The notes below the pieces were generated by a model, which had not been told where the DNA came from, made no database searches, and saw only the letters and a list, made by a program, of their open reading frames with translations. The translations under genes and the position numbers were made by a program. A DNA stretch of 64,000 nucleotides, taken from positions 2,356,001 to 2,420,000 of the forward strand of contig NZ_JAPEPZ010000001.1 of assembly GCF_026339875.1 (NCBI RefSeq), given 5' to 3'. Source of the stretch: Streptomyces sp. NBC_01571 (lineage in GTDB: Bacteria > Actinomycetota > Actinomycetes > Streptomycetales > Streptomycetaceae). Below are positions 1 through 11,021 of this stretch, piece by piece (position 1 is the stretch's first letter; the number at the start of each line of letters is the position of its first letter).

Positions 1-81
1 GTCGTCCCCGGCGTGCTCAACGAGGACGAGGAGACGACGTGGACGACGTGGCACTGGCGGCCGACAGGGGTGACGGCATGA
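1..81 (+). CDS. 3' end of an upstream gene (partial)
   Basis: The window opens inside a plus-strand reading frame. Only 26 C-terminal residues (ending PTGVTA) and the TGA stop are present. The stop overlaps the ATG of the following thiolase-like gene as ATGA, so the two are probably translationally coupled. Too little remains to identify the product. In actinobacteria the gene just before this kind of thiolase is often a zinc-ribbon/OB-fold (DUF35) protein, but that is inference from context only. Confidence 0.5.
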   Translation, partial: VVPGVLNEDEETTWTTWHWRPTGVTA

Positions 82-1298
82 GCGGCATGCGGCACGGGGG
101 TGACGGCTTGAGCGGCGAGGTGGCGGTGCTCGGCGCGGGCATGCACCCATGGGGCAAGTGGGGACATCGCTTCGTCGAGTACGGGGTCGCGGCGGCCCGC
201 GCGGCGCTGGCCGACGCGGGAGTCGACTGGCGCGACGTCGACTCGGTCGTGGGCGCGGACACCGTGCGCGGAGGCTATCCCGGGCACGTGGCGGGCGCGA
301 CCGTCGCGAAGGCGCTCGGCTGGCAGGGTGCCCGGGTGACGAGCGTGTACGCGGCGTGCGCCTCCGGAGCGCAGGCCGTCGGCACCGCGCGGGCGCAGAT
401 CCTGTCGGGTCTCGCGGACCTGGTGCTCGTGGTGGGCGCGGACGCGGCGCCCAAGGGGTTCTTCCGTCCGGCGGGCGGGGACCGGCCGGACGATCCCGAC
501 TGGCTGCGGTTCCGTGTCCTCGGCGCGACGAATCCGACGTACTTCGGGCTGTACGCGCGCCGGCGGATGGCCGTGCACGGGGACACGCTGGAGGACTTCG
601 CGCAGGTCAAGGTGAAGAACGCCGCCTTCGGGGCGCTGAACCCGAACGCGCGGTACCGCAGGAGGGTCACCGCCGAGGAGGTGGCCGGCTCCGCGGTCGT
701 CGCCGATCCGCTGCGGCTGCTCGACATCTGCGCGACCTCCGACGGTGGTGCCGCCCTGGTGCTGTCGAGCATGGAGTTCGCACGACGGCACGGGACACCG
801 GACCCCGTGCGGATCCGCGCGGTGTCCACGGTGACGCCGCGGTATCCCAACACCGTGCTGGATCTCCCGGACATCGCCACGGACTCCGCGGTCGCGGTGG
901 AGCCCGCGGCGGACACCTTCCGCGCCTCGATCGCGCGAGCGGCCTACGAGGAGGCGGGCATCGGCCCCGAGGACCTGTCGCTGGCCGAGGTGTACGACCT
1001 GTCCACGGCGCTGGAGTTGCAGTGGTACGAGGATCTCGGACTGTGCGCGGAGGGCGAGGCGGCGAAGCTGCTGCGGGAAGGCGCCACGGCGCTCGGCGGC
1101 CGGATACCGGTCAACGCCAGCGGCGGCCTGGCCTCGTTCGGTGAAGCCGTGCCTGCACAGGCCATAGCCCAGGTGTGCGAGCTGACCTGGCAGCTGCGGG
1201 GCCACGCGGGCGACCGGCAGGTCACGGGAGCACGCGTGGGGATCACCGCGAACCAAGGGCTGTTCGGACACGGGTCGTCGGTGGTCGCCGTCCGCTGA
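78..1298 (+). CDS. Thiolase-like lipid-transfer family protein
   Basis: This is a thiolase-fold protein of 406 residues from the ATG at 78. An in-frame GTG at 39 is possible, but the ATG overlaps the upstream stop and is preferred. The nucleophile region reads YAACASGAQAVG, with the reactive Cys in the usual place. The C-terminal part keeps NASGGLASFGEA and a terminal GLFGHGSS stretch, but lacks the GHP motif of classical acetyl-CoA acetyltransferases. That pattern is typical of the SCP-x/lipid-transfer thiolase subgroup, which acts with DUF35 partners in steroid or acyl-CoA side-chain metabolism. The physiological substrate cannot be read from the sequence, so 'acetyl-CoA acetyltransferase' would over-annotate it. 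Confidence 0.85.
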   Translation: MSGMRHGGDGLSGEVAVLGAGMHPWGKWGHRFVEYGVAAARAALADAGVDWRDVDSVVGADTVRGGYPGHVAGATVAKALGWQGARVTSVYAACASGAQAVGTARAQILSGLADLVLVVGADAAPKGFFRPAGGDRPDDPDWLRFRVLGATNPTYFGLYARRRMAVHGDTLEDFAQVKVKNAAFGALNPNARYRRRVTAEEVAGSAVVADPLRLLDICATSDGGAALVLSSMEFARRHGTPDPVRIRAVSTVTPRYPNTVLDLPDIATDSAVAVEPAADTFRASIARAAYEEAGIGPEDLSLAEVYDLSTALELQWYEDLGLCAEGEAAKLLREGATALGGRIPVNASGGLASFGEAVPAQAIAQVCELTWQLRGHAGDRQVTGARVGITANQGLFGHGSSVVAVR

Positions 1299-1397
1299 GT
1301 CGGCAGACTTTCGCACTCTCTGTGACGACTCGGGAATCCCGCGTGAACAGCTCGTGAATCGAGCCCGGGCACGCGCGTACGGCGCCAGTATGCTTCC

Positions 1398-3023
1398 GTG
1401 CCCTCCTGGACGGATACTGTCCGCTTCGCCTTCCAGCCGGTCGTCAACCTGACGACCGGAGGGGTCGCGGCGCTGGAGATGCTCGCCCGTCCGGAGGCCG
1501 GCGACATCCTCGCGCAGGCCCGTCGCGATCCCGAACTCGACGGCCGGCTGGCCGCGTTGGCGATTCGCGCGGCGGCCCGCAAGGAGACGCTGCTGCCGCT
1601 GCACGTCAACGTGTTCGCCGGGACGCTGGCCGATCTCGGCGGCCTCGCGGCGCTGCGCGAGACGGTCCGCGCGGCCGGGCGGCTGCCGTGGGAGGTGACG
1701 GTCGACATCGGTCCGCCGTACACCCATGTCCCGCAGCACGCCCTGCTGGAGGCGGTCGCCACGCTGCGCGGCGACGGCTTCCGGATCTGCGCGGACGGCG
1801 TGGGGGACGGCGACGTACCGCTGCGCCTGCTCACGGATCTCGCACCCGACCTGGTAAAGCTCGACGTGTCCCTGCTGGCGCGCCCCGCGGCCGTACGGGC
1901 GATGCGGACGCTGTGCGAAGAGTTGGGCGCGCTGTTGTCCGTGGAGGGCGTCGAGACGGAGCTGCAGTGCGCGGCCGCGGTGTCGGCGGGCGCTCAGCTG
2001 GCGCAGGGCGACCTGTTCGCGCCGCCCGCCCGGCTGCCCGCCGCTGACGTATACGTTCCGGCCCTCTCTCCCGGCGTCACCCCGACGCCCCCGTCCGGGC
2101 CTTCGGTGCTGCAGTTCGTCCGGCCCGCCGCGCTGCTGCCCGCGACGGCGTCCGCGGAACGGGTACGCGCGCTGCTCACCGGGTCGCCCGACGTGTCCGG
2201 GGTGTTGCTCGTGGACTCCGCCGGTATCCCGGTCCGCTCGGTGCACCGGTCACGATTCCTGTTGTCCATGTCCGGTCCCTACGGGCACGCGCTGTACGCC
2301 GACCGCCCGGCCGCCAAGCTCGGTGATCCGCCGCGCACGGTCGGCGTGGACGCCACCGCGTGGGAGGTCCTCGACGTGGTGGCGGACGGGGAGCGGGACC
2401 GTACGTCCGACGATGTGGCGGTCGTCGACCGCTACGGGCGGTGCGTGGGGGTCGTACGCCTGGCCGATCTCGTACGAGCGCTCTCCGAGAGCCGGGTCGA
2501 GGAGGCGGCGGGGCTCAACCCGTTGACGAGGCTGCCCGGTTCGGACGCGATCACCACGGAGGTGGACCGGCGGATCGCCCACGGCCTGGTGTTCGCGCTC
2601 AGCTGGCTCGACGTCGACCATTTCAAGCAGGTCAACGACGGGGCCGGGTTCGCGGCCGGCGACGAGCTGATCCGCGCGGTCGGGCGGGCTCTGCAGCTCG
2701 CGGCGTCCGAGGCCACACGAGTGGGGCACATCGGTGGCGACGACTTCCTGGTCCTGGCGGACCCGGACATGCTCGACCCGCTGGCCAGTTCCGTGCTCGA
2801 CGCGCCCTGGTCGGCGGGCGGACGGTCCGTCACGCTGTCGCTGGCCACGGTCCTGTGCGCGCCGGGAAGCGTGAGCGACCACCGGCAGGCGGCGGCCTGC
2901 CTGGCGCCGCTCAAACAGGCGGCGAAGGCACTGAACGGGGCGAGCTGGGTGCTGGGGCGTGCGGGTCTGCCGGGCTGTGAGGTCCGCCGCGGCTCGGGCG
3001 CGGCGGCGGCGCAGGCGGGCTGA
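1398..3023 (+). CDS. EAL-CBS-GGDEF domain protein, probably degenerate in EAL
   Basis: A cyclic-di-GMP type protein of 541 residues with EAL first (about 5-225), a CBS-like pair (about 240-375) and GGDEF last (about 385-525); most dual proteins have GGDEF before EAL. In EAL, the E-x-L-x-R core is kept as EMLAR and KLD and EGVET are present. The metal-binding DDFG motif is replaced by ADGVG, so phosphodiesterase activity is doubtful. The GGDEF site reads GGDDF after WLDVDHFKQVND, and no RxxD inhibitory site precedes it. No transmembrane segment is visible, so it is probably cytosolic. The GTG start has no clear ribosome binding site and may be leaderless. A sensor or receptor of nucleotide signals is as likely as an enzyme. 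Confidence 0.85.
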   Translation: MPSWTDTVRFAFQPVVNLTTGGVAALEMLARPEAGDILAQARRDPELDGRLAALAIRAAARKETLLPLHVNVFAGTLADLGGLAALRETVRAAGRLPWEVTVDIGPPYTHVPQHALLEAVATLRGDGFRICADGVGDGDVPLRLLTDLAPDLVKLDVSLLARPAAVRAMRTLCEELGALLSVEGVETELQCAAAVSAGAQLAQGDLFAPPARLPAADVYVPALSPGVTPTPPSGPSVLQFVRPAALLPATASAERVRALLTGSPDVSGVLLVDSAGIPVRSVHRSRFLLSMSGPYGHALYADRPAAKLGDPPRTVGVDATAWEVLDVVADGERDRTSDDVAVVDRYGRCVGVVRLADLVRALSESRVEEAAGLNPLTRLPGSDAITTEVDRRIAHGLVFALSWLDVDHFKQVNDGAGFAAGDELIRAVGRALQLAASEATRVGHIGGDDFLVLADPDMLDPLASSVLDAPWSAGGRSVTLSLATVLCAPGSVSDHRQAAACLAPLKQAAKALNGASWVLGRAGLPGCEVRRGSGAAAAQAG

Positions 3024-3535
3024 GCGGCATGGCGGCCGGGGAGGCGTGATTCTCCCGCGGGCCGGTGCGGCGGCCGGGTACCGGGTGACTTTCGGGAACG
3101 CGGGAGCCGCACGGAGCGTGGGGACACGAGAGCCGCGTGACGGGCGAGGACACGGAAGCCGTGGGACGGGCGGTGCCCTGGGGGCGGTCGGCCCGGGACG
3201 AGTGGGCCGGAATGCCCGTGCCGCGTGCCGATCTTGGCTCGTTCACGGCCCTCAACCGTTCCCGTCACCGACCTTGACGCCCCCTGGGCACCGGTGAACA
3301 CTTCCGGGTGTCAGTCGGCATCGCCGCGTTCGGGCCTCTCCAGGCAACGCGCCGCTCGGGTTCCCGACCTGTACCAAGGCCGTACCCCCACAGGCGATTC
3401 CGCTGCGACGGCACGCTCGTCACGGACGCCGGGCGGGGCGCGGGATCTCCCTGCCCTCGGCTGAAGTAGCCATGGGAAACGCACCCTGCACGGTGGCCCG
3501 GGGCGGTCCGCTCCGGGCGAGGCCTAGGAGCCGCC
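3024..3535. other. Intergenic region upstream of glpFK
   Basis: No convincing gene lies in these 512 bases; short open frames lack ribosome binding sites and recognisable products. A weak promoter candidate is TTGACG at 3274-3279, a 17-base spacer, and AACACT at 3297-3302. It is followed by a leader of about 230 bases before the strong TAGGAG ribosome binding site of glpF. Several short GAGCCGC/GAAGCCG echoes occur around 3100-3165. I found no clear operator for a GylR-like glycerol regulator. Confidence 0.4.
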
Positions 3536-4276
3536 ATGAGCAACGGCGACATATTTGTCGGCGAGTTGATCGGCACTGCGATTCTGATTCTGTTCGGCGC
3601 GGGCGTCTGCGCCGCTGTCACACTCGACAAGTCCAAGGCGCAGGGCGCCGGCTGGGTCGTCATCGCCTTCGGGTGGGGATTCGGCGTGCTCGCCGGCGCG
3701 TACACCGCCGCTCCGCTGTCCGGGGGCCAGATCAACCCGGCCGTGACCATCGGGTTCGCCATCGAGGGCTCGACCAAGTGGGAGGACGTGCCCTTCTACC
3801 TCCTGGGGCAGTTCGCCGGAGCCGCCATCGGCGCCACGCTCTGCTGGCTGCTCTACCTCGGCCAGTTCAACCTCAACGCGGACGAGGACAACGCCATCGA
3901 GACGCTGGGCATCTTCTCGACCCGGCCCGAGATCGACAACCCGGTCCAGAACCTCATCACCGAGACCATCGCCACCGTCGGCCTGATGCTGCCCATTCTG
4001 GCCATGGTCGGCGGCCACAAGCACGTGGCGGGGATCGGCGACGCGGGACTTCCGGTACAGCTCATCGCGTTCCTCGTCGTCGGTATCGGCCTCTCGCTGG
4101 GCGGCCCCACCGGGTACGCCATCAATCCGGCCCGCGACCTGGGACCACGCCTCATCCACGCACTGCTGCCGATTCCCAACAAGGGCACCTCGCAGTGGAG
4201 CTACTCCTGGATCCCCGTGGTCGGCCCGATCGCGGGTGCCGCCATCGGGGCCGCGATCTACAACGCAGCCTTCTGA
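3536..4276 (+). CDS. glpF: Glycerol facilitator (MIP/aquaglyceroporin)
   Basis: A membrane channel of 246 residues of the major intrinsic protein family, with about six transmembrane helices and two re-entrant NPA loops: GGQINPAVT in the first half and [12 protein letters not shown] in the second. The Asp after NPAR is characteristic of glycerol-conducting GlpF rather than water-specific aquaporins. It lets glycerol enter the cell by facilitated diffusion. The start ATG follows TAGGAGCCGCC, a good ribosome binding site. The next gene, glpK, begins 13 bases after the stop, so uptake and phosphorylation are co-expressed. No glpD or gylR-type regulator is present in the window, so regulation probably acts in trans. 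Confidence 0.95.
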   Translation: MSNGDIFVGELIGTAILILFGAGVCAAVTLDKSKAQGAGWVVIAFGWGFGVLAGAYTAAPLSGGQINPAVTIGFAIEGSTKWEDVPFYLLGQFAGAAIGATLCWLLYLGQFNLNADEDNAIETLGIFSTRPEIDNPVQNLITETIATVGLMLPILAMVGGHKHVAGIGDAGLPVQLIAFLVVGIGLSLGGPTGYAINPARDLGPRLIHALLPIPNKGTSQWSYSWIPVVGPIAGAAIGAAIYNAAF

Positions 4277-4289
4277 CGAAGGGGACGTC

Positions 4290-5810
<1,521 letters not shown>

Positions 5811-5865
5811 TGACGAGGTCCACGCGCGCGTGGCCCGGGTGAGGAGCACGCGCGCGTGCGCAGCT

Positions 5866-5901
5866 GCGGCCCGTACCCCGGTCGGCGGGGGTACGGGCCG
5901 C
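5866..5901. terminator. Strong bidirectional terminator between glpK and cvnD
   Basis: A perfect 14-bp stem pairs 5866-5879 with 5888-5901 around an 8-base loop. It sits between the converging glpK and cvnD genes. No long T-run follows, as is common in Streptomyces. Confidence 0.8.
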
Positions 5902-5928
5902 GTCCGCCGTGCCGCCCGTGGACCCGGG

Positions 5929-6534
5929 TCAGATCGTGACCGGTTCGCGTCGGTCGGCCGCGGTGGTCAGCGCGTGCTGAACGACCTCGATGAGAACCTC
6001 CTTGGCCGACTCCCGGTCCCGTGCGTCGCACAGGACGAGCGGCACGTCCGCGTCGAGGTCGAGGGCCTGACGCACCTCTTCGACCGGGTGGCGTGCCACT
6101 CCTTCGAAGCAATTGACCCCCATCACGAACGGAATGGAGCGCCGCTCGAAGTAGTCGACGGCGGCGAAGCAGTCCTCCAGGCGGCGGGTGTCGGCGAGCA
6201 CGATCGCGCCGAGCGAACCGGTGGCCAGTTCGTCCCACAGGAACCAGAAGCGGTCCTGTCCGGGCGTCCCGAAGAGGTACAGCACCAGGTCCTCGCGGAG
6301 CGTGATGCGGCCGAAGTCCATGGCGACGGTGGTGGTGTTCTTGCCCTCCACACCGCTGGTGTCGTCGACGGGCCGGCCCGCCTCGGTGAGCACCTCCTCG
6401 GTGCGCAGCGGTTTGATCTCACTGACCGCGCCGACCAGGGTCGTCTTGCCCACGCCGAAGCCGCCGGCCACCAGGATCTTGAGCGTGACGGGTTCGACCG
6501 GGGGCTTGCCGCGCTCAGAACGCCCGAAGATCAT
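5929..6534 (-). CDS. cvnD: Conservon GTP-binding protein CvnD
   Basis: A small Ras/MglA-like P-loop protein of 201 residues. The Walker A motif GGFGVGKTT is near the N-terminus, the switch region has [21 protein letters not shown] is the G3 motif, and GVNCFEG replaces the usual NKxD as in other conservon D proteins. Conservon D proteins are thought to act downstream of the CvnA sensor with CvnB and CvnC at the membrane. Its ATG overlaps the stop of the preceding oxoprolinase-like gene as ATGA, so it is translated from the same mRNA. The usual cvnC-cvnD adjacency is broken by that 3.6-kb gene. Confidence 0.92.
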   Translation of the reverse strand: MIFGRSERGKPPVEPVTLKILVAGGFGVGKTTLVGAVSEIKPLRTEEVLTEAGRPVDDTSGVEGKNTTTVAMDFGRITLREDLVLYLFGTPGQDRFWFLWDELATGSLGAIVLADTRRLEDCFAAVDYFERRSIPFVMGVNCFEGVARHPVEEVRQALDLDADVPLVLCDARDRESAKEVLIEVVQHALTTAADRREPVTI

Positions 6535-9500
6535 CGATCTCTACTCCTGCTTGATGGGGAACCGTGCGGCGGTGGTGGGCCGTAGCCCCCGCCGCCAGGG
6601 GTTTCGATGACGAGTACGTCGCCGGGGCCGACATCCGTCGTAGCACTTCCGCCAAGTTCGGTGACCGTGCCGTCGGCGCGCTCCACCCGGCCCGCGCCGA
6701 GTGCCCCCGGCTCGCCGCCCGCCATGCCGTAGGGCGCCATCCGGCGGTGCTGGGAGAGCGTGGAGACGGTCATCGGCTCGAGGAAACGGATCCGGCGCAC
6801 GGCACCGTCCCCGCCGTTCCAGCGTCCCCGGCCTCCGCTGCCGTGCCGGACCGCGAACTCGTCGAGCCGGACCGGCAGCCGCCATTCCAGCACCTCGGGG
6901 TCGGTGAGCCGCGAGTTGGTCATGTGGGTCTGCACGACGGACGCCCCGGGGAAGCCGTCGCCGGCGCCCGATCCGGAGGCCACGGTCTCGTAGTACTGGT
7001 AGCGCTCGTTGCCGAACGAGACGTTGTTCATCGTGCCGGAGCCCTCGGCCTGTACGCCCAGGGCTCCGTACAGCGCTCCGGTGATCGCCTGGGACGTCTC
7101 CACGTTGCCCGCGACCACGGCGGCCGGGGGCTCGGGGGCGAGCATCGAGCCGGGCGGCACCACGATGTCGAGGGGCCGCAGACAGCCTTCGTTGAGTGGG
7201 ATGTCGTCGTCGACCAGGGTGCGGAAGACGTAGAGGACCGCGGCGTCGACCACGGAGAAGGGCGCGTTGAAGTTGGTGGTGAGTTGCGCGGACGTACCCG
7301 TGAAGTCGATGGTCGCGGAGCGCTCGCGGCGGTCCACCCGCACGCTGACCCGGATGACGGCCCCCGAGTCGGTCTCGTAGGCGAACTCGCCGTCCTCCAG
7401 GGCGTCGATGACGCGTCGCACGGCTTCCTCGGCGTTGTCCTGCACGTGGCGCATATACGCCTGGACGACGTCGACGCCGAAGTTCTCGATCATGCGGGCG
7501 ACTTCGGTGACGCCCTTCTGGTTGGCGGCGATCTGGGCGCGCAGGTCGGCGAGGTTGGTCTCCGGGTCGCGCGAGGGGTAGGGCGCCTCGGTCAGCAGGG
7601 CCAGTGTCTCCGCCTCGCGGAACCGGCCGTTCTCGGCGAGCAGCCAGTTGTCGAAGAGGATGCCTTCCTCGTCGATGGTGCGACTGTTCGCGGGCATGGA
7701 ACCCGGCGCGATGCCGCCGATCTCGGCGTGGTGGCCGCGCGAGGCGACGTAGAAGAGGATCCGGTCACCCTCCGTGTCGAACACGGGGGTGATCACGGTG
7801 ACGTCCGGCAGGTGTGTACCGCCGTGGTACGGGTCGTTGACCGCGTAGGTGTCGCCGGGCCGCATGCTGTCGCCGCGCCGCCGGACGACCTCCTGCACGC
7901 TGGTGCCCATGGAGCCCAAGTGCACCGGGATGTGCGGTGCGTTGGCCACCAGGCTGCCGTCGGGGTCGAAGAGGGCGCACGAGAAGTCCAGGCGCTCCTT
8001 GATGTTCACCGACTGGGCGGTGGACTCCAGTCGGGCGCCCATCTGCTCGGCGATGGACATGAAGAGGTTGTTGAAGACCTCCAGGAGGACCGGGTCCGCT
8101 TCCGTGCCGAGATCGGAACTCTGCGTAACCGCCACGCGTTCCATGACCAGATGCCCGTCGTCGGTCGCCGCGGCCCGCCAGCCGTCGTCGACGACGGTCG
8201 TCGCGCTGGACTCCGTGATGATCGCGGGTCCGGTGACGGTCTGCCCGGGGGGCAGTTCCTCGCGGCGGTGCAGGGGCACGTCGCGCCAGGCGCCTCCCGT
8301 GTGGAGGCTGACCGTCTCCGGCGTACCGGGGGCGGACGAAGAGGTGACGAGGGCGGAGAGATCGGGGGGTTCGGTGAGACCGGTGGCCTCCACGGACAGG
8401 GCTTCCACGACGACCGGACGATCGAGGGTGAAGGAGTAGGTGGCGCGATGGAGTTCCTCGAAGGCCCGGGTCATGGTGTCGGGCCGCGTCAGCTCGACGG
8501 TGAGCGCCGTGTCGGTGCCGTCGTAGCGGAGCTGGGCGCGGCGGGTGACACGGATGCGGTCCCCGGGCACGTCCTCGGCGAGGAGTTCGGCGCGCGCCGC
8601 GCCTTCCAGGTCGTCGGCGGTCTTGAGGACGCCGGGCATCGCGGAGGCCGCCAGGGGTACCTCCACGGACTGCTCGCGCATGGCCGTGGTGTCGGCGAGC
8701 CCGATGCCGAGGGCGGAGAGGACACCGGCCATGGGCGGTACGAGGACCGTGCGGATGCCGAGCGAGTCGGCCACCATGCACGCGTGCTGACCGCCCGCGC
8801 CGCCGAAGGTGGTGAGCGCGTACCGGGTGACGTCATGGCCCTGCTGGACCGAGATCCGCTTGACGGCGTTGGCGATGTTGGCCACGGCGATCCGCAGGTA
8901 CCCCTCGGCCACCTGTTCCGGGGTGCGGTCGTCGCCGGACTTCTCGCGGATCTCGCGCGCGAGAGCGGCGAACCGGTCGCGGACGAGAGTGTCGTCGAGG
9001 GGCTGGTCGCCCTCGGGGCCGAACACCTTGGGGAAGTACGTCGACTGGATGCGGCCGAGCGCCACGTTGGCGTCGGTGACCGTGAGCGGGCCGCCGCCGC
9101 GGTAGGAGGCGGGGCCGGGAGCGGCGCCGGCCGAGTCGGGTCCGACGCGGTAGCGGGAGCCGTCGAAGTGAAGCACGGAGCCGCCCCCGGCGGCGACGGT
9201 GTGGATGTCCAGCATGGGCGCGCGCAGCCGGACCCCGGCGATCCGCGTGGTGAAGACGCGTTCGTACTCGCCCGCGAAGTGCGAGACGTCCGTGGAGGTG
9301 CCGCCCATGTCGAAGCCGATGACGCGGTCGAAGCCGGCGAGCTGCGACATCCGGGCCATGCCGACGATGCCACCCGCGGGCCCGGACAGGATGGCGTCCT
9401 TGCCGCGGAACTGGCCGGCTTCGGTGAGCCCTCCGTTGGACTGCATGAACATCAGCCGTACGCCGCGGAGTTCGTCGGCGACGTGCTCGACGTAACGGCG

Positions 9501-10151
9501 CAGCACCGGCGACAGGTACGCGTCCACGACCGCCGTGTCGCCCCGCGGCACCAGCTTCATCAAGGGGCTGACCTCGCTGGAGAGCGAGATCTGCGGGAAT
9601 CCGACCGTGGCGGCGAGTTCGCCGACGGCCTGTTCGTGGGTGGGGTGGAGGTGACTGTGCATGCAGACGACGGCGACGGCGCGGATGCCGGCGTCGTACG
9701 CCTCCTGGAGGGGCGCGGCGAGGGCGTCGAGGTCCGGGGCGCGCAGGACGGTGCCGTCGGCGGCGATCCGCTCGTCGACCTCGACCACGCGTTCGTACAG
9801 CAGCTCGGGCAGTTCGATGGCGCGGGCGAAGATGCGGGGGCGGTTCTGGTAGGCGATGCGCAAGGCGTCCCGGAAGCCGCGGGTGATGACGAGAAGGGTG
9901 CGTTCTCCCTTGCGTTCCAGGAGGGCGTTGGTGGCTACGGTGGTGCCCATGCGGACGGCGTCGACGGGCGTGACCCGGGGATCCCGGCCGTCGTCGCCCA
10001 GGAGTTCGCGTACGCCCGCCACCGCCGCGTCGGTGTACCGGGCGGGGTTGTCGGACAGCAGTTTGTGCGTGAGCAGGCGGCCGTCCGGGCGGCGCGCGAC
10101 GATGTCGGTGAAGGTGCCACCCCGGTCGACCCAGAACTGCCAGCCAGTCAC
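6531..10151 (-). CDS. Fused HyuA-HyuB 5-oxoprolinase/hydantoinase family enzyme
   Basis: A 1206-residue protein that joins both subunits of the ATP-dependent oxoprolinase/hydantoinase family in one chain. The HyuA half (about 1-680) opens with [19 protein letters not shown], an actin-like phosphate-binding motif, and contains [20 protein letters not shown]. The HyuB half (about 690-1190) has [20 protein letters not shown] sequence and [15 protein letters not shown]. This matches eukaryotic OPLAH in architecture; the family hydrolyses 5-oxo-L-proline, hydantoins or related lactams, and the substrate cannot be fixed by eye. The GTG start lies 24 bases after cvnC and the stop overlaps cvnD, so it is physically part of the conservon operon. 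A separate PxpABC oxoprolinase is encoded at 40-42 kb. Confidence 0.9.
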   Translation of the reverse strand: MTGWQFWVDRGGTFTDIVARRPDGRLLTHKLLSDNPARYTDAAVAGVRELLGDDGRDPRVTPVDAVRMGTTVATNALLERKGERTLLVITRGFRDALRIAYQNRPRIFARAIELPELLYERVVEVDERIAADGTVLRAPDLDALAAPLQEAYDAGIRAVAVVCMHSHLHPTHEQAVGELAATVGFPQISLSSEVSPLMKLVPRGDTAVVDAYLSPVLRRYVEHVADELRGVRLMFMQSNGGLTEAGQFRGKDAILSGPAGGIVGMARMSQLAGFDRVIGFDMGGTSTDVSHFAGEYERVFTTRIAGVRLRAPMLDIHTVAAGGGSVLHFDGSRYRVGPDSAGAAPGPASYRGGGPLTVTDANVALGRIQSTYFPKVFGPEGDQPLDDTLVRDRFAALAREIREKSGDDRTPEQVAEGYLRIAVANIANAVKRISVQQGHDVTRYALTTFGGAGGQHACMVADSLGIRTVLVPPMAGVLSALGIGLADTTAMREQSVEVPLAASAMPGVLKTADDLEGAARAELLAEDVPGDRIRVTRRAQLRYDGTDTALTVELTRPDTMTRAFEELHRATYSFTLDRPVVVEALSVEATGLTEPPDLSALVTSSSAPGTPETVSLHTGGAWRDVPLHRREELPPGQTVTGPAIITESSATTVVDDGWRAAATDDGHLVMERVAVTQSSDLGTEADPVLLEVFNNLFMSIAEQMGARLESTAQSVNIKERLDFSCALFDPDGSLVANAPHIPVHLGSMGTSVQEVVRRRGDSMRPGDTYAVNDPYHGGTHLPDVTVITPVFDTEGDRILFYVASRGHHAEIGGIAPGSMPANSRTIDEEGILFDNWLLAENGRFREAETLALLTEAPYPSRDPETNLADLRAQIAANQKGVTEVARMIENFGVDVVQAYMRHVQDNAEEAVRRVIDALEDGEFAYETDSGAVIRVSVRVDRRERSATIDFTGTSAQLTTNFNAPFSVVDAAVLYVFRTLVDDDIPLNEGCLRPLDIVVPPGSMLAPEPPAAVVAGNVETSQAITGALYGALGVQAEGSGTMNNVSFGNERYQYYETVASGSGAGDGFPGASVVQTHMTNSRLTDPEVLEWRLPVRLDEFAVRHGSGGRGRWNGGDGAVRRIRFLEPMTVSTLSQHRRMAPYGMAGGEPGALGAGRVERADGTVTELGGSATTDVGPGDVLVIETPGGGGYGPPPPHGSPSSRSRDR

Positions 10152-10175
10152 TTATGTTCCCCGCTTCCGCCCAGC

Positions 10176-10571
10176 TCAGAGCGCTCGGAGGCCGTTGATC
10201 ACGTCGCGCAGAATACTCTCGTCCGGAAGCTCGGCAGGGGGTACGGGACGTGTCACATGGACCATTTCCTCGTGCACGAGGTCGCCGATCAGGACCCGTA
10301 CCACCCCGATGGGGAGGTCGAGCTCGGCGGCGAGTTCGGCGACCGACTGGGGCGTGTCGCGGCAGAGTTCCACGATGTCCACGTGTTCCGGGGACAGGTT
10401 GTGGTCCGCTTCGGGGTCGTCCGCGTGGGGTTCGGCGACGACCACGGCGATCAGGTCGAGGCGGTGCTGGGCCGGGCTGGTGGTGCGGCCGCGCGTCATC
10501 GCATAGGGCCGGACCACCGGTCCGGCGTCGTCGTCGAACCAGTGGCTTCTTCCCTGACCGTCTCCGCTCAT
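10176..10571 (-). CDS. cvnC: Conservon protein CvnC (DUF742)
   Basis: A 131-residue DUF742 protein with a winged-helix-like core (QHRLDLIAVVVAEP, later LPIGVVRVLIGDLV and HEEMVHVTRP). DUF742 proteins are the third component of Streptomyces conservons and are thought to form a membrane-associated complex with the CvnA kinase-like sensor, the roadblock protein CvnB and the GTPase CvnD. The gene begins nine bases after cvnB ends. The next gene on the strand is the oxoprolinase-like enzyme instead of cvnD. Confidence 0.9.
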   Translation of the reverse strand: MSGDGQGRSHWFDDDAGPVVRPYAMTRGRTTSPAQHRLDLIAVVVAEPHADDPEADHNLSPEHVDIVELCRDTPQSVAELAAELDLPIGVVRVLIGDLVHEEMVHVTRPVPPAELPDESILRDVINGLRAL

Positions 10572-10580
10572 GCCATCCCA

Positions 10581-11021
10581 CTACCCGCCGGAGGGCAGAT
10601 CGGTGCGTGGAGCGGCGGCCAGATGTGCGCCGACCCGCTTCACCAGGAGTGTCATTTCGTAGGCGACCTGCCCTACGTCGGAGTCGGCGTCCGAGAACAC
10701 GGCGAGGCAGCTGCCGTCGCCGGCTGCCGTGACGAAGAGGAAGGCGTTCTCGAGCTCGACGACGGTCTGCCGCACGCCGCCCGCCTCGAAGTGTCGTCCG
10801 ACCCCCTTGGCCAGGCTGTGGAAGCCGGAGGCGACGGCGGCCAGGTGCTCGCTGTCCTCCCGGGTCAGGTCCTTGGACGCCCCGGTGGGCAGGCCGTCAC
10901 CGGAGAGCACGATCGCCTTGCGGATACTGGCGACGCGGTCCACCAGATCGTCGAGGAGCCAGTTGAGCTCTCCCGCCGCCGTGCCGGTCTCGGTGGGCCC
11001 TGTTGTCTTCGGCGCGGTCAT
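10581..11021 (-). CDS. cvnB: Conservon roadblock/LC7 protein CvnB
   Basis: A 146-residue roadblock/LC7-fold protein (LNWLLDDLVDRVASIRKAIVLSGDGLP onward, central AFLFVTAAGDGSCLAVF). Such proteins bind and regulate small GTPases of the MglA/CvnD type. The ATG overlaps the cvnA stop as ATGA, indicating translational coupling to the sensor gene. Confidence 0.92.
   Translation of the reverse strand: MTAPKTTGPTETGTAAGELNWLLDDLVDRVASIRKAIVLSGDGLPTGASKDLTREDSEHLAAVASGFHSLAKGVGRHFEAGGVRQTVVELENAFLFVTAAGDGSCLAVFSDADSDVGQVAYEMTLLVKRVGAHLAAAPRTDLPSGG

Noticed and set aside
1332..1356. GGGAAT before the EAL-GGDEF gene as a SigR promoter.
   Set aside because: No GTT occurs at 18-19 bases downstream; only GTG at a wrong spacing is found.
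3225..3464. A small plus-strand frame upstream of glpF.
   Set aside because: It has no ribosome binding site and no recognisable product, and it overlaps the probable glpF promoter and leader.
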